A stretch of 64,000 bases of DNA from Mortierella sp. BCC40632 (GCA_011634665.1 WAEK01000006.1:1744501-1808500), one strand, 5' to 3'. Shown: positions 1-10,913, numbered from the stretch's first letter. Made by a program: numbers and translations. The notes: generated from the letters alone by a model not told the origin.

Positions 1-428
1 GAAAGGTCTCTAGTCATAACAAATTGGTAAAGAGAAATGGCATCAAAGCAAAAAAAAAAAAAAAGACAAATATAATGCTGGAGGCGATTCGCCTGTCCGG
101 AACCAAGAAGGGTGGGGATGATCACAACTAGTAGGACGCGGATTAAAATCAAAAGTCATTTTCATTCTTTATGTCATCTTGACCCTACTCTCTCACTCTC
201 TCAACTTCCAACCTTCTTCTCTCCCATTGTTCCGTTCTATGAATTATTAACTTTAAAGCACACACATTCACACTAGGGCGCGCGCGAAACATTTCTTTTG
301 AGCAAATTTCTCTCTCTCTCTCCTGTGTTCTTCACTCAAAAACTTCTTAATAGAAATTGCTGAAGGCGAGTCTTTTTGCTAGAAGCTACAAGGCCCTGGA
401 CAATCAGCCTCCTGCCCTGATTCCTTTC
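1..428. other. left edge: downstream flank of the HDEL gene
   Basis: No coding region could be supported here. The stretch is AT-rich, with short oligo-A and CT runs, and is probably the 3' untranslated region and terminator side of the minus-strand gene whose stop codon is at 429-431. I see no tRNA or repeat structure. Confidence 0.5.
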
Positions 429-3400
429 TTAAAGTTCGTCATGTTCCTTTGGGGGCACTACTACAGGCTCCGTCTCTTGGTTTTCCAACGTCAGTGTAGG
501 AGCAGCCGGCTGCTCCACCGTCTCGCTTGACTCTTGTTTATCATCACTAACATCTTGTTGATCATGCGACTCCTCCTTGACATCTTCACTCTCAGATTTT
601 TCCAAGGGCTGAGCAAACGATTCCGTTGGGTCCTCATTCTCTATCGCTACTACAGGAACTTCCACTGGCTCTGTGCTCTCCAATACATTGGATGCCGCAG
701 ACTCGATTACGACTTCGGGAGTAACATCAGGGACTGGTGTTGGCTCGGGAGCTGGATCGATCACATCATTATGATCGGCGATAGGTTCGTCCTGAGATAA
801 GGGTACGGACTCTGACTCTGCAATAAGTTCAGGAGCCAGTTCAGGAGCAAGCTCGGGAACCAGCTCAGGAGCAAGCTCGGGAACCAGCTCAGGAGTAGGT
901 TCTGGGAGAGGAATCTCCTCAGAGGCCGAAGACTCGTTCGAAGAGGGCTCTTCCAAACGGGTCTCTGACTCTTCCCTGTTTTCCGTGTGTGTCTCAGCAT
1001 CGTTGGGTTCATTCTGCTTCATCTCATTATCCAGATCTCGCATACTGTTTTTGAACGCTGCAACCCGCTCGGCAAAGTCAGTGTCTGATGGAGCCGATTC
1101 TTCAGAAGGCGAGGCATCTTCCTTGCCATCATGTTCATTAACTTCAGTCTCCTCAACTGATTGCTGATCTTCGACAGACTGGTCAGACTGAGCCTCGACA
1201 TTCTCTTTTTCGATGATCTCTTCATGGATCGGTTGAGTGAGTTCTTCAGTTTCCTCTGAGTGGCTAGGGCTGTCTACTGGTTCATTATGTTGAGCATTTT
1301 CATGAGGCTGGGTGGAATCGACAACCTTTTCTGATTCATCCACCTCGTCAACAATGGCATCCTTGACACGCTCAGCAAAGCCATCAGGGAGTCCATGGTT
1401 GTCCTGATTAAGTTTGTCCGCAATATCTTCCAAGGTACCATCATTCGTAGGTGACTCTACGGTACCATGCTCTTCCTGTTCTGTAGTGAACGATGGGTTT
1501 GGTTCATCGGCATGGATTGGTTGCCTGGAAATCTTTTCCGCTGGCATGTTGTTATTAAGCTCATCATTGCCTTGTGGGGCGCTACCCTTGGGCTTGAAAG
1601 GGTAAGGAAGGATGGATACAACCTATTGTAATGTAAAAAACATCCTTGTCAGCTCATAGCAATCAACAGAGAATGGGGTTCACTTCCAATAAACAAACAG
1701 ACAAATTACCTGATCCTTGGCAGCATCAACGTGCTTCTTTGCTGTTGCCTTGTACACTGTTCCTGCAGCCGAAAAGATGCCCTTCACCACAGGATCTGCC
1801 ACCTTGAGGTAGACACGGTGGCTCTGAGTAGCAACAGGCTTTACAAAGCGATCGACATGGGGTCCCAAATGGGCCCTATAGTGAGGCTCAACATAAGGCT
1901 TAGCCAATCCTCCAATACCATTGGTGACCTTGCAGTACATTCCTTTCACTCCTGTTGTCTCCTGGGAGCAACTGAACACAGCAGTATATCCGAGGTAGGC
2001 CACTCCTCCACGAATCAACCATTTTTTCATGGTCTTTGTTGCTGAAGTCGCAGGTCGCTGAGCAGAGGCACTCAAAATGGCTGGGCCCTTCCTGCCATGC
2101 AACTTAGGCGAAGGTGGGGGTGCGGCCTTAGAAGCCGCTGCATCAGACTTGGGCATACTCTTGTCCGTTGCAGTCGTACGCTTTTGAAGACCTGATTCAC
2201 GTGGTCGGACACTGCTAGAAGTTGCTTCCGCTCCTTGAGCCACAATAGACTTTGCAGCTGAGGGGTCATCCATGGCAGGGCTGTCGTTCTTTTGAGGGAA
2301 TGGCGATGAAAGAGCTGGCTGACCGCTCGAGTTGTACATGACTGGTGTCTGTGAAGGACGCTCTGGAGGACGGTAGGGCGAGGGAGGCTGGTTGCCTGGA
2401 GGAGGTCTTACCCTAGGGCGTGGCTGATTCATGGCAGGGAAAATGCTGGCTGGAGGAGAGGATGGGTTGTTGGACGGAGGAAGGAAGCCCACTGATGGAA
2501 CACCGGCAGAGGACGATGGCTTCCGTGCCGCATTGTTAGGACCCTTTGGAGGTCCACGTGGAGGGCCCATTGGGGGACCCTTTGGAGGACCACCTGCAGA
2601 AGCATTCTGAGCAGGAGGTGGTGCGTCCGCAGCAGATGCTGTGGTTGTTGCCGGCCTAAGAGGGGCCAACCCACCACCGTTCTCAACATCGTCTCCATCT
2701 GCGCCATTGTCATCGACTTCCAAAGGTTCATCTGGCTCCTTCAATTCGATTGCTGCTGGCTCCTGCTGTTGTCGTTGTTGTTGTTGTTGCTGCTGCTGTT
2801 GTTGCTGTTGTTGCTGAGTAACTGGTTGTGGAGGGGGACGAGTGCCAGCCATTGCTGGTGGGCCAGGAATCTTCACCTCGGCTCCTCCGTATCCAAGTGG
2901 CCTTTGGCCAGGGGATGGAGGAACATTCATAGGCCTCTGGGGTGGATGAGATGGACCACCCGATCCTGGAGGAGGATGTTGCTGGAAACCAGGAGGAGTA
3001 GGGCCTTTTCCAGGAGTCGGAGGCTGATGCTGGATTGGGGGTCGCTGCTGGTGTGGTAATGCCTGAGGATGCTGAGTGTGAGGGCTCCTTTGGTCGGGAT
3101 GGGCAGATTTGGGATCCATGTGGTTACTACCTGGACCTACTGAGCCGTCCTGGGGATTCAAATTGGCCTGAGAATGTTGCTGATGGTGACCGGGCGGTGG
3201 AGGTCGCTGCATTGGTCGCTGCATTGGGTTTGTATTAACGGGACCCTGTTGTCCAGGTACTGGTCCCTGTCCAGGGCCGAGTGGGGCCGAAGAAGGAGCC
3301 TGCCCCATCTGATCGAGGATGGATGGTCTGCCTCCAGGAGGGCGCTGTTGGCCTGGCTGCTGAGGCGTAGGAGGCGTGGGATGTTGGCCAAGAGGTGGGC

Positions 3401-4683
3401 GCACGTTTTGCTGATCAATGGCTACACCAGCAGGACCCAGGCCAGGTGATCCCATGTTTAGCTGGACAGTGTGTCCGGGAGCATGCGGCTGGGATGTCGG
3501 TTGGCCAGGCGCATGCATGGCAGGTGGGCGCGGTTGTCCTTGGGGACTAGCATGAGGCGGGCGAGGTCGTGGTTGTTGAGGCATTGGACCTTGTCCTTGG
3601 TTAGGAGGTCGCACCAAAGTTTGGTGAGCAAGGACAGGTGAGTGTTGTCCAGATGGTGGGGACGCTCCTGGGGCATGGATCAGGTGAGGTTGTGACAGTG
3701 ACGACCGGAGACCAGGATGCTGCATAGTTGGAGACGGCTGTGTTGGCTTCTGCAAGTGAGGGGACTGCTGTTGGGGCTGCTGCTGCTGCTGCTGCTGCTG
3801 CTGATGGGGTGGCTGTTGCGGATGGGGTGGCTGCAGTGGCCGGATCTGTGGCGATCGAGCAACAGAAGGCATGTTGGGCGAGGAAGGAGGAAATCGGTTG
3901 CCAGGTGGTGCTCCACTGCCTCCTACCAGGTTCGGGTGCGACATCGATGGCCTTAGATGGACCCCATTGGATGCAGCTCCAGGCCCCTGTGGATGGGGTG
4001 GCATCGGTTGCTGCTGAGGAACGCTAGAAAAAGGACGCGACTGTGACTGAGGCGATCCACCTCCGACTCGCGGCTGTTGCTGTTGTTGAATGCCTGCTGG
4101 TACAGGTCCTGATCCTGGTGGCGGTCTTATGGAGTGTCCTGGCTGCAACTGAGGCTGGCCTGGAGGAGGATGGGGTCGTGCCTGTGGCAGTGGGTGCTGT
4201 TGCTGTTGTTGCTGTTGCTGTTGAGGTGGGGGCCGCTGGACTGGGACGTTGCCACCCGGCGCACCAACAGGTCGCACGGGACCATGCTGACCAGAAGGGG
4301 GTGAGGGCTGCATGGGCCTAAAGGCTTGATTCATTGATGATGGCTGTGTCCCGGGAGCGCCACTGCCATCCTGCTTCTGAAATGGAGACATGATGGGCGA
4401 TCGGCCTGGCTGGACAGAAGATGGATTGGGATGCAATTGCTGCTGCATTGGTTGCTGTAGAGGTGGTGGCCTCTGGTTTGGATGTGGTGGGCGCATCATG
4501 TTGCTGTTCCCATGAGCGTTGGGGGGCAATGGATGCCCGCCTATGAAGAACAGGATGACAGATGACAATGAGGATAGTTAGAAGCATAGCAAAAGTACAA
4601 AGGTAGCATTTGCAACAGGACAGATCAAGGAGAATTGAGGCAGATTCATTGTATGGGTACATGCCTGAAGGGTTGTTCTCCAT
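429..4683 (-). CDS. large Pro/Gln-rich low-complexity protein with acidic tail ending in HDEL
   Basis: Proposed exons on the minus strand: 4683-4661, 4503-1710 and 1622-429, giving about 1,336 residues. The last junction is firm: a GTAATT donor at 1709, a CAATAG acceptor, and the frame kept across Ala-Lys-Asp-Gln / Val-Val-Ser. The first exon (starting Met-Glu-Asn-Asn) is tentative; the alternative start is the Met-Met pair at 4499. About the first 700 residues are proline-, glutamine- and glycine-rich, with several poly-Gln runs. A conserved-looking hydrophobic and basic segment follows, around 'KKWLIRGGVAYLGYTAVFSC' and repeated Pro-Tyr-Val / His-Val motifs. The C-terminal 400 residues are Glu/Pro-rich with a short Pro-Glu-Leu repeat. 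The last four residues are HDEL, the fungal ER-retrieval signal, although no signal peptide is visible. I do not recognise the family; a scaffold or membrane-associated role is only a guess. Confidence 0.75.
1623..1709 (-). other. intron joining the Pro/Gln-rich and acidic parts
   Basis: An 87-nt intron with donor GTAATT and acceptor ATAG. It joins the poly-Pro/Gln exon to the acidic exon in frame, so the two long open frames are one gene. Confidence 0.85.
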
Positions 4684-4819
4684 GGCGTGCTCTGGGGCTG
4701 TGTCCAGAGAAGGGTGGGGCCGAGGAGCAGGCGAGCTGATGATGGATCGAGCGGAGGATCAGGCCTGCAGGGCACAATACGCGTCCTGGAGGTGAGTGGA
4801 GTAGAGCGGGGCGGCAGGT

Positions 4820-4854
<35 letters not shown>

Positions 4855-6796
4855 TAGACGGACAGACGTGTAGATATAGCGACCAGAGGAATGGAACCAA
4901 GGCAGGACGCGAGCAAGACAACGAAGAAAAGAAAAAGAGACCGTGAGCAAAGTGTGTAGGTAGCGGAGAAATGGGATGAGAGCGAAATGATGATGAAGAG
5001 CAGATCCTCCTTATTGATGGGGAAGGAAGGATGAATGGATGAATGGATAGATGGATGGTCCGACTAACGCTGGTGGGTCGATGAAGGATAGGAAAAGGGG
5101 CTCTCTTTCTCTTCCTTTTCCTTCTCTCTCTCTCTTCTCGCGCTCTCACTCCATCCTTCACTCTGTGACGTGGCACCTCTCGGCTTGAGCGCCCATAGTT
5201 ACTTGTTTGAGTGCAAGTCCTTCTTGGGCTAAGTCCACAGTCTCCTTCCAGCTTGGCAGCGATATCTTTTCATGATGCTCGGTTCACTCCGGAGCCTCTT
5301 CAACCTGCCATATCTGTCTACCATATCTTTTTTACACTGGCCTCACTCCTTCTTTTCTCCACCTTGTGCTTTTCTTTCCTCTGTATCTCCAACTGGTAAA
5401 TCAATGCTGGTGAGATTACGCTTCTGCAGAATGCGCGACTTCCTGCACCCGTATTGACCATATCGTGCCTGTCATGGATATCCTTCCAATTAGATGCATA
5501 TGCTTGCAGGGTGTCCGCTGTCTCATGTAATCAGGACAAGGACATGAACAAAGAGCTTCCTTCTCACAACCTAAAGAACTTGACTCTAAGCTGGCAAGTG
5601 ATATCAGTTGGGGAGGCTTTTATCTTTCGCTCCACTCCACTGTAGTTGCAGCCTTTTCTTTCTTTCTTTTGTAATTATGGCCTTGGTCGTGGTGACATCC
5701 TATATCATGGCCTCATTTCCCCTTTCTCTATCGTATTCAGAGTGTTTCCCCGTTTGCACACCATAACCAACCTTGACAAGCCGAGTCTCTAAATCTCTTT
5801 CGATCTCGCCTTGCAGCAAGAATATGGCACTTTTGCCATCAAGAGAATGGGACTAGAGGGTATTGAGCCAGGATTACAACATGTTGCTCTTAGTGAGACA
5901 AGAGTGGCGAAGTTTAGACATCTCTCCTACCACGTTTGTCACTGCAAAGCATTTTATTTACCTCTTGGACAAAAACACCTAATTTTCTCTTTTTGTGCTA
6001 GCAAATTAGTTTCCTTCCATGAATGCACGCTGGCGCCCAGTCCCTAGAAGACGACTTTAAATTTTAGTCACACTCCATCCAGCTCCTCATCATTTGGGTT
6101 TGAAGTGTGAGCTCCATTTGGCGCCAGTATCCCTTCTATTGGAGAGCAAAGTATATCTATAAAGTGGTCTTCAATGACCGCCTGTATCGTTCAAAATCGT
6201 ATTTGAGTTAGATCTGCACTTATGAAAGAGACAGTAGTAGATGGCATCATGGGGAAAGATAATTTCAACAGTCTCTGTCTCCAATGGCGAGCAATCCATC
6301 ATGAACTATGGCACTTTAAGCTGACAAGAAATTATAGGCCTTGGTTAGTGGTGATATAATACTTCAACTTATCAATCCTTTTGGAACAGAACCGACTCCT
6401 GATGTCGACTCAGCACTGTGAATCAACTATGCAAAGGGAATGCCCTTCTCCAACACAGAGTCTTTGATGAGGATGGAGATCAAAGCAGAGGTCTCTTTGA
6501 ACTTTTTGGCCAGATTAGGCATCAATGACCTGACCACAGTTCATAGTTTCTCAACAAGCGAATCGAGTCGGATATGAGCCCCGTTCGGTTGTAACTCGAC
6601 AGTCTTTGTCGAGTATCGAATAAATTCGATCTGGTATCTGTTCCTGGACCTTGGAAGGGCTAAGGCAATTCCTTATATAAGGTGTAGAAAATGTAGTCTT
6701 TATTTTTGGGCAAGGGTTGGTATTTATACTGGCCCTGAGCAACCTGCCTAAATACTCCTTTTATTTTCACTAAATAAAGTGTTGTAATTCACAACT
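4684..6796. other. gene-poor stretch; promoter side of the HDEL gene
   Basis: I found no supportable gene. The first 500 bases are probably the promoter and leader of the minus-strand gene; they are purine-rich on the plus strand and contain a tetranucleotide microsatellite. The remainder has only short random frames. Near 6550-6620 there are several TCGA/TCGAAT-type words similar to those in the tandem array at 8016. Confidence 0.5.
4811..4855. repeat. GGCA tetranucleotide microsatellite
   Basis: About ten consecutive GGCA units, flanked by GGTA variants. It lies in the probable 5' leader or promoter of the minus-strand Pro/Gln-rich gene. Confidence 0.9.
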
Positions 6797-6846
6797 TAGG
6801 GTAGTGATCAGCAATGATATTCTAGAGTCAAATAGAATCCGATCTG

Positions 6847-6861
<15 letters not shown>

Positions 6862-6900
<39 letters not shown>
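6862..6900. repeat. perfect T20/A19 palindromic tract
   Basis: Twenty T followed at once by nineteen A, an uninterrupted self-complementary tract. It sits just inside the proposed left end of the transposon remnant and could form a hairpin or cruciform. Confidence 0.95.
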
Positions 6901-8015
6901 TAGGGATAGCAGAAAGAAAAAAAGTCGGGTCGGATATTTTTCGACTTTTGAGAATCGCTGTTAAACACGTAGTAAATCCTGTAAAACCGAGAAGCGTAAG
7001 CTCTGGGGTCCAGAAGGGGCTGAGTGAAATTATTCGTCTGTATCAATTCCGGTATACCGTTGGGTCCACACGGTTCGGACTCATCTTTTTGACTGTTCTT
7101 TCATCTATGGCTCCCCAACTCTGGTCTGACCAATACCTGAACCGCATTGCTGGATGAATCGCTGTCACCACAGAGTAAATGGGCGAGTCTTCAGTTGCGG
7201 TATAGTACTTCTTGGGTTTATCGTATGTTGCTTGTGCTCCACAGCCTATATCCGGAAAGCGCTCTTTGTTGTCATTCAAGAAACTCTCGATCATGACATG
7301 TGCGGATCCCCAGCGTGTGCAGACGTCAAGCAGGGGAGAAAGCGGGAGCTTTCTCTCTGGAGATGTTGTCAGCTCCTTGAACCTGACAAGTTGAGGTGGT
7401 GATCGCCTGCTGTAAAGTTGAAGGATTGATTTAATGTCCATCATACTATACTGCACATCGCAAGCGGTCTGCAGGCAAGCGATTACATGCTGTTACGACC
7501 ACAGACAATCATAGCGTACCTAATTTTAACAATACCATCCCTCGAGTTTTGGAGACCGCGCTTGGTAGGTGTATTGTTATTAGGGTTCATAACTGTTGTC
7601 ATGTAGCAACTGCCACAAGTCGCTTTTAGCTTTCTTTTCAGAGGTGAACGTTTTGAGGTAGTAAAAGCATCCGATGGATTAGACATGGTAAGGGGACGAG
7701 AAGTGAGAGTAGAGAATAGCTATGGATGAAGGGACAAGATGTTATGATGAGACAACGAGGTGAGAAGGTGAAGGAAACTGAGAAATGAGAGAGGATTCGT
7801 AAAGCATGGTGGACATTGTTTTTTTACAGGAGAAAGAGATGGCGTACTTGCAAGACTACAGTTAGAGAGATGACACTATGGGGGGGGGGGAGGTTGGAAA
7901 GGACAGAACAAATAGATCTGCATGCACGCCGAAGCTGGTATTGGATAAATCGAATTCGAGGATACATTCTGACCTCCCGATGTGTCGGATAAAATTCAGT
8001 CCGAGACGAACAGAA

Positions 8016-8171
8016 GTCGAATCGAATAAAAGTCGGATCGAATAAAAGTCGGATCGAATAAAAGTCGGATCGAATAAAAGTCGGATCGAATAAAAGTCGG
8101 ATCGAATAAAAGTCGGATCGAATAAAAGTCGAATCGAATAAAAGTCGAATCGAATAAAAGTCGAATCGAAT
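8016..8171. repeat. 16-bp tandem array GTCGGATCGAATAAAA
   Basis: Nine full 16-bp units plus a partial tenth, perfectly phased at 8016, 8032, 8048 and so on to 8160. Inner units read GTCGGATCG; the outer ones read GTCGAATCG. A related 8-bp repeat (GTCGAATn) continues at about 8205-8240. The array abuts the proposed right end of the hAT-like remnant, so it could be a subterminal transposase-binding array, or an independent minisatellite. Confidence 0.95.
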
Positions 8172-8239
8172 GGCCACCCTATTCGTATTCGAAATATAAG
8201 ATCGAATAAGAGTCGAATGTCGAATGTCGAATGTCGAAT

Positions 8240-9254
8240 ATTTGTGAGAAGATATGCGTCCTGGGCATTGATCTTGGCGTCTTGTACTTAGTTGGTGCGA
8301 GTGCCGTGAGACATACACCTATTGCCTGCAATAACAAGAAAGCACACAAGCATGGAGGGAAAGATTGACCCAGACGAATGTCCAGGCGTGGTAAGCGAAC
8401 CAAGAGCAACAACATCAAGGTAGATGGCGCCAACGAAGGCCAAGGTAATCCGTTGTATTTCATCCTAATCGTTAAGCTAAAAGTCGTGTATCAGGGCGCC
8501 TTCAGACACAAGCGGTGACTAGAGAGTCAGAAGAAGTTCAAGATCCCAGAACAGGAAGGCCGGCGCTTGGACGCGCACGTGTATCGATTGATGTCGACAG
8601 TCCAAATTATAGACGTTGATACGAACTTGCCACCTCTTTGCCATTGTCAATGGATGCAAGAAGTATTTCAATGAGCACAACGAATCACTAGACCCCTTTT
8701 ACAACGGACGAATCTATAAGAAAGACAGGATATTTTCCAGAAGATCTTAGAGACTGAGTGCTATCGAATAACTGACAGTTCATTAAAGGTGGTCGAGGGA
8801 CCAGTTGACTCAAAGCGGAGCCCTGTCAACACCCTCGTTTTGGAATGGGATCTTGGAGGGGGGGAGGGATCTCATCCAACAAAGAACTTACAAATCTCCA
8901 TGGTCCATTTTCTCACGTATTGTACGAAAACTGAAAATGATAGCACACCTTTACTCAATGACTTGACTAGTCTCTATTACTGCTAATACCGACTATTAAC
9001 TTATCATTCTAAATCCAATCCCTCGGATACCTTAGAGTGCTCGCGAACGAATACTACACCAGTAAAAGAGTCCGACATGCTTCAATCTCATGCACCGGCG
9101 GAAAGCGTAATTACTATACAAACTGTGAAAAGAATCCATGCAGACGGACGCTTTGACAGGTAACAGTATGTGTAATGCTGCGTAAGAGTACCTCGTTGAT
9201 CAGAAACGCCTGGAATACTTGCACCCAATGCCAGCGGATGGGTCTTTTCCATGA
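8240..9254 (+). pseudogene. broken TnpB/Fanzor-family RNA-guided nuclease relic (C-terminal two thirds)
   Basis: Seen across several frames and stops, in collinear order: 'CVLGIDLGVLYLVGASAV' from 8255 (RuvC-I type Gly-Ile-Asp-Leu-Gly); a Lys/Arg-rich segment; 'VKLKVVYQGAFRHKR' followed by a TGA where Trp is expected; 'NLPPL' near 8625; 'DPFYNGRIYKK' near 8690; 'SLKVVEGPVDSKRS' near 8780; 'SLGYLRVLANEYYTSK' at 9019-9066; Cys pairs in the next 60 bases; a decayed 'NSMCNAA'; and a terminal 'EYLVDQKR...DGSFP' ending at about 9254. Asn-Glu-x-Tyr-Thr-Ser-Lys followed by Cys pairs and an Asn-Met-Cys block matches the C-terminal zinc-finger/RuvC-III region of TnpB-like and Fanzor proteins as I remember them. 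At least three in-frame stops and several frameshifts make it non-functional. No N-terminal part was found upstream. Confidence 0.7.
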
Positions 9255-9452
9255 GTACAGCGAGACGACGAGGAGAACAATTGTATCCATCAGTTCAATG
9301 AAATTAAAAGAATTGCGCCATCCACACAGGAAGAGGTCTCCGTCCCCCATCCACAACCCACAAGCAAAAGGCCAAATACGGTAGCGAACAGGAGAACAGA
9401 ATAGCCACACTAGCCTTTTTTTTTTTTTCTATGCGTTGCGGCGTCGTGTTTT

Positions 9453-10913
9453 CTACAGACTAATGTAGATAGATAGCTGTGGCCGAAGCTGTCGAAAATA
9501 CCGGATCCACGGCAGTGGTAATGACGAATCCAGGAACCGCGCTCGCTTCAGGCTTGGCCACGCTTCGGCCAGCCATCGGATTTCAGCCTCAGCCAGTACT
9601 GTTTGTAACTGTGTCACTCGGATTGACTGCAGGCGCATCAAGTTTCCTAGCTTAGCAAGGCCTGCTTCGAGCTCAAGCACAAATGTAGGTCCACCGAGTG
9701 CGAGATCCTGAAGCATCTCTAGTCGGCTCAACTGGTTGAACATCATGGTATGATTCGCAGAGACAGACCGTTGCTGCGACTCGGCCATATCGACACCCAG
9801 AATAACCAATGTTTCCAACTGAGTGCATGCCCAAGGAAAGTCTTCTCGGAATATTGCCGCTGAAAAGTGGCCAGCGGTGGTAATGTCGAGAAAGGTTAGG
9901 TCAGCGCAAGATCTGAGTACTCGTAAGAGTCCTTCATCTGTTATCTGAGCGCACCAGGCAAGGTTTAAGATTCTCAGAGAAGGACAGCATGAGGCCAAAA
10001 CGAATAGCGATGGGTCGTCTATATTTGTCCCGCTGACATTGACTGATACGAGCTGAGGGCATGTTCGGAAGAGAAGCGATAGAGCACTACTCTGAATAGA
10101 CTTGCAAGATTCTAGATTCAGGACCGAGATATTCCTGGAGACATCTCTAGTAAGTGCCACATCCTCCTCCAGCAATACCGAGTGGATATTCCTTGCAAGG
10201 GAAAGGTTGCTGATGTAGGGCGCGTTGCGGAGAATATTTTTGACCATTCTCCCAGATGGAGAAGAGCGCGCAAGTACCAAAGTTGTTAGTTCAAGCGGCC
10301 TCGACCCAATACTGTCTAATGTGATACCGGCGAGTCGGGTGTCTGTAAGAGAGAGATGTTGTAATCGGGGGCAAGATGTAAGGAGCGCAACCAGAGCTTC
10401 TTCAGTGATCTGTAGTAGGTTTTGTAGTTCGAGTCGCCTAAGGTTTCTAAGCTGTGTTATGGATAGGAGTGCCTTTGGAGTGAGCTGGCGGCAATTGAAT
10501 AGGCATAGATAGTCGATCTTTGGCGAGTGGCTGAAGATATTATCCAGATTGCTATCAGTGACAAGTGTCCATGCAAGTCGTAGTTCTCGAAGCCTCGCGC
10601 AGGTGGCTGCAATAAGAGGCAGGTTCGCATGATGACAGTCTTGTAACTCAATTACGCAGTGTCCATAGCGCTCGAATCCAGCTAGGAAGAGATCGTTGTC
10701 CGACGCATTCTTCCACTTGACACACGTCCAGAGGGCCCGGATACTGGCACGATACCATATCTTGGAGACGGTGATGCAACTGGTCAGCGTCTCTCTGTCT
10801 AGGTATGACACAATCTCATAGAGGACCTCCTCGACCTCTAACGGAGAAAGTCTTGCTTCGGTCGCTGCTGGTGGTGCTGACTCTGGGTCGCCCGACTTTT
10901 TCTGGAGCGACAT
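9453..10913 (-). CDS. F-box and leucine-rich-repeat protein
   Basis: A single uninterrupted frame of 486 residues. Residues about 25-65 ('VEEVLYEIVSYLDRETLTSC' and following) look like an F-box, which would bind Skp1. The rest is an array of cysteine-containing leucine-rich repeats of the AMN1/SCON-like kind, with units of the form 'C..L..L.L..C..I(T/S)..AL..LL..CP.L', for example around residues 130-190 and 270-345. The likely role is substrate adaptor of an SCF ubiquitin ligase in cytoplasm or nucleus; the substrate is unknown. The gene stands alone, convergent with the Fanzor-like relic and far from the next gene upstream. AMN1-like is the closest description, but the many fungal F-box/LRR paralogues prevent an orthologue call. 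Confidence 0.85.
   Translation of the reverse strand: MSLQKKSGDPESAPPAATEARLSPLEVEEVLYEIVSYLDRETLTSCITVSKIWYRASIRALWTCVKWKNASDNDLFLAGFERYGHCVIELQDCHHANLPLIAATCARLRELRLAWTLVTDSNLDNIFSHSPKIDYLCLFNCRQLTPKALLSITQLRNLRRLELQNLLQITEEALVALLTSCPRLQHLSLTDTRLAGITLDSIGSRPLELTTLVLARSSPSGRMVKNILRNAPYISNLSLARNIHSVLLEEDVALTRDVSRNISVLNLESCKSIQSSALSLLFRTCPQLVSVNVSGTNIDDPSLFVLASCCPSLRILNLAWCAQITDEGLLRVLRSCADLTFLDITTAGHFSAAIFREDFPWACTQLETLVILGVDMAESQQRSVSANHTMMFNQLSRLEMLQDLALGGPTFVLELEAGLAKLGNLMRLQSIRVTQLQTVLAEAEIRWLAEAWPSLKRARFLDSSLPLPWIRYFRQLRPQLSIYISL

Larger units (their letters stand above)
6797..8181 (-). mobile_element. decayed hAT-like DNA transposon remnant
   Basis: The minus strand at 7456-7043 encodes a broken transposase-like piece. 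It begins near 'LLDVCTRWGSA' and jumps after about 30 residues to 'KKYYTATEDSPIYSVV' followed by a His-Pro and a Trp-rich segment. In hAT transposases (as I recall the family) the Asp-x-x-x-Arg-Trp region and the Tyr-Tyr...Asp-Ser-Pro-x-Tyr...His-Pro segment are about 250 residues apart, so an internal deletion is likely. A further piece with Leu-Trp-Gln-Leu-Leu lies upstream near 7600-7690 in another frame. Proposed ends are TAGGGTAGTGATCA at 6797 and, inverted, TAGGGTGGCCATTC ending at 8181, both resembling hAT termini. No matching 8-bp target duplication is visible, so the ends are uncertain. Confidence 0.5.

Noticed and set aside
684..1012. Open frames on the other strand and frame of the acidic exon
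   Set aside because: They arise from the simple-sequence Glu/Pro codons of the real minus-strand exon and have leucine- or serine-rich shadow composition.
6797..8189. An 8-bp target-site duplication for the hAT-like remnant
   Set aside because: The flanking octamers TCACAACT and TTCGTATT do not match, so I do not claim a duplication.
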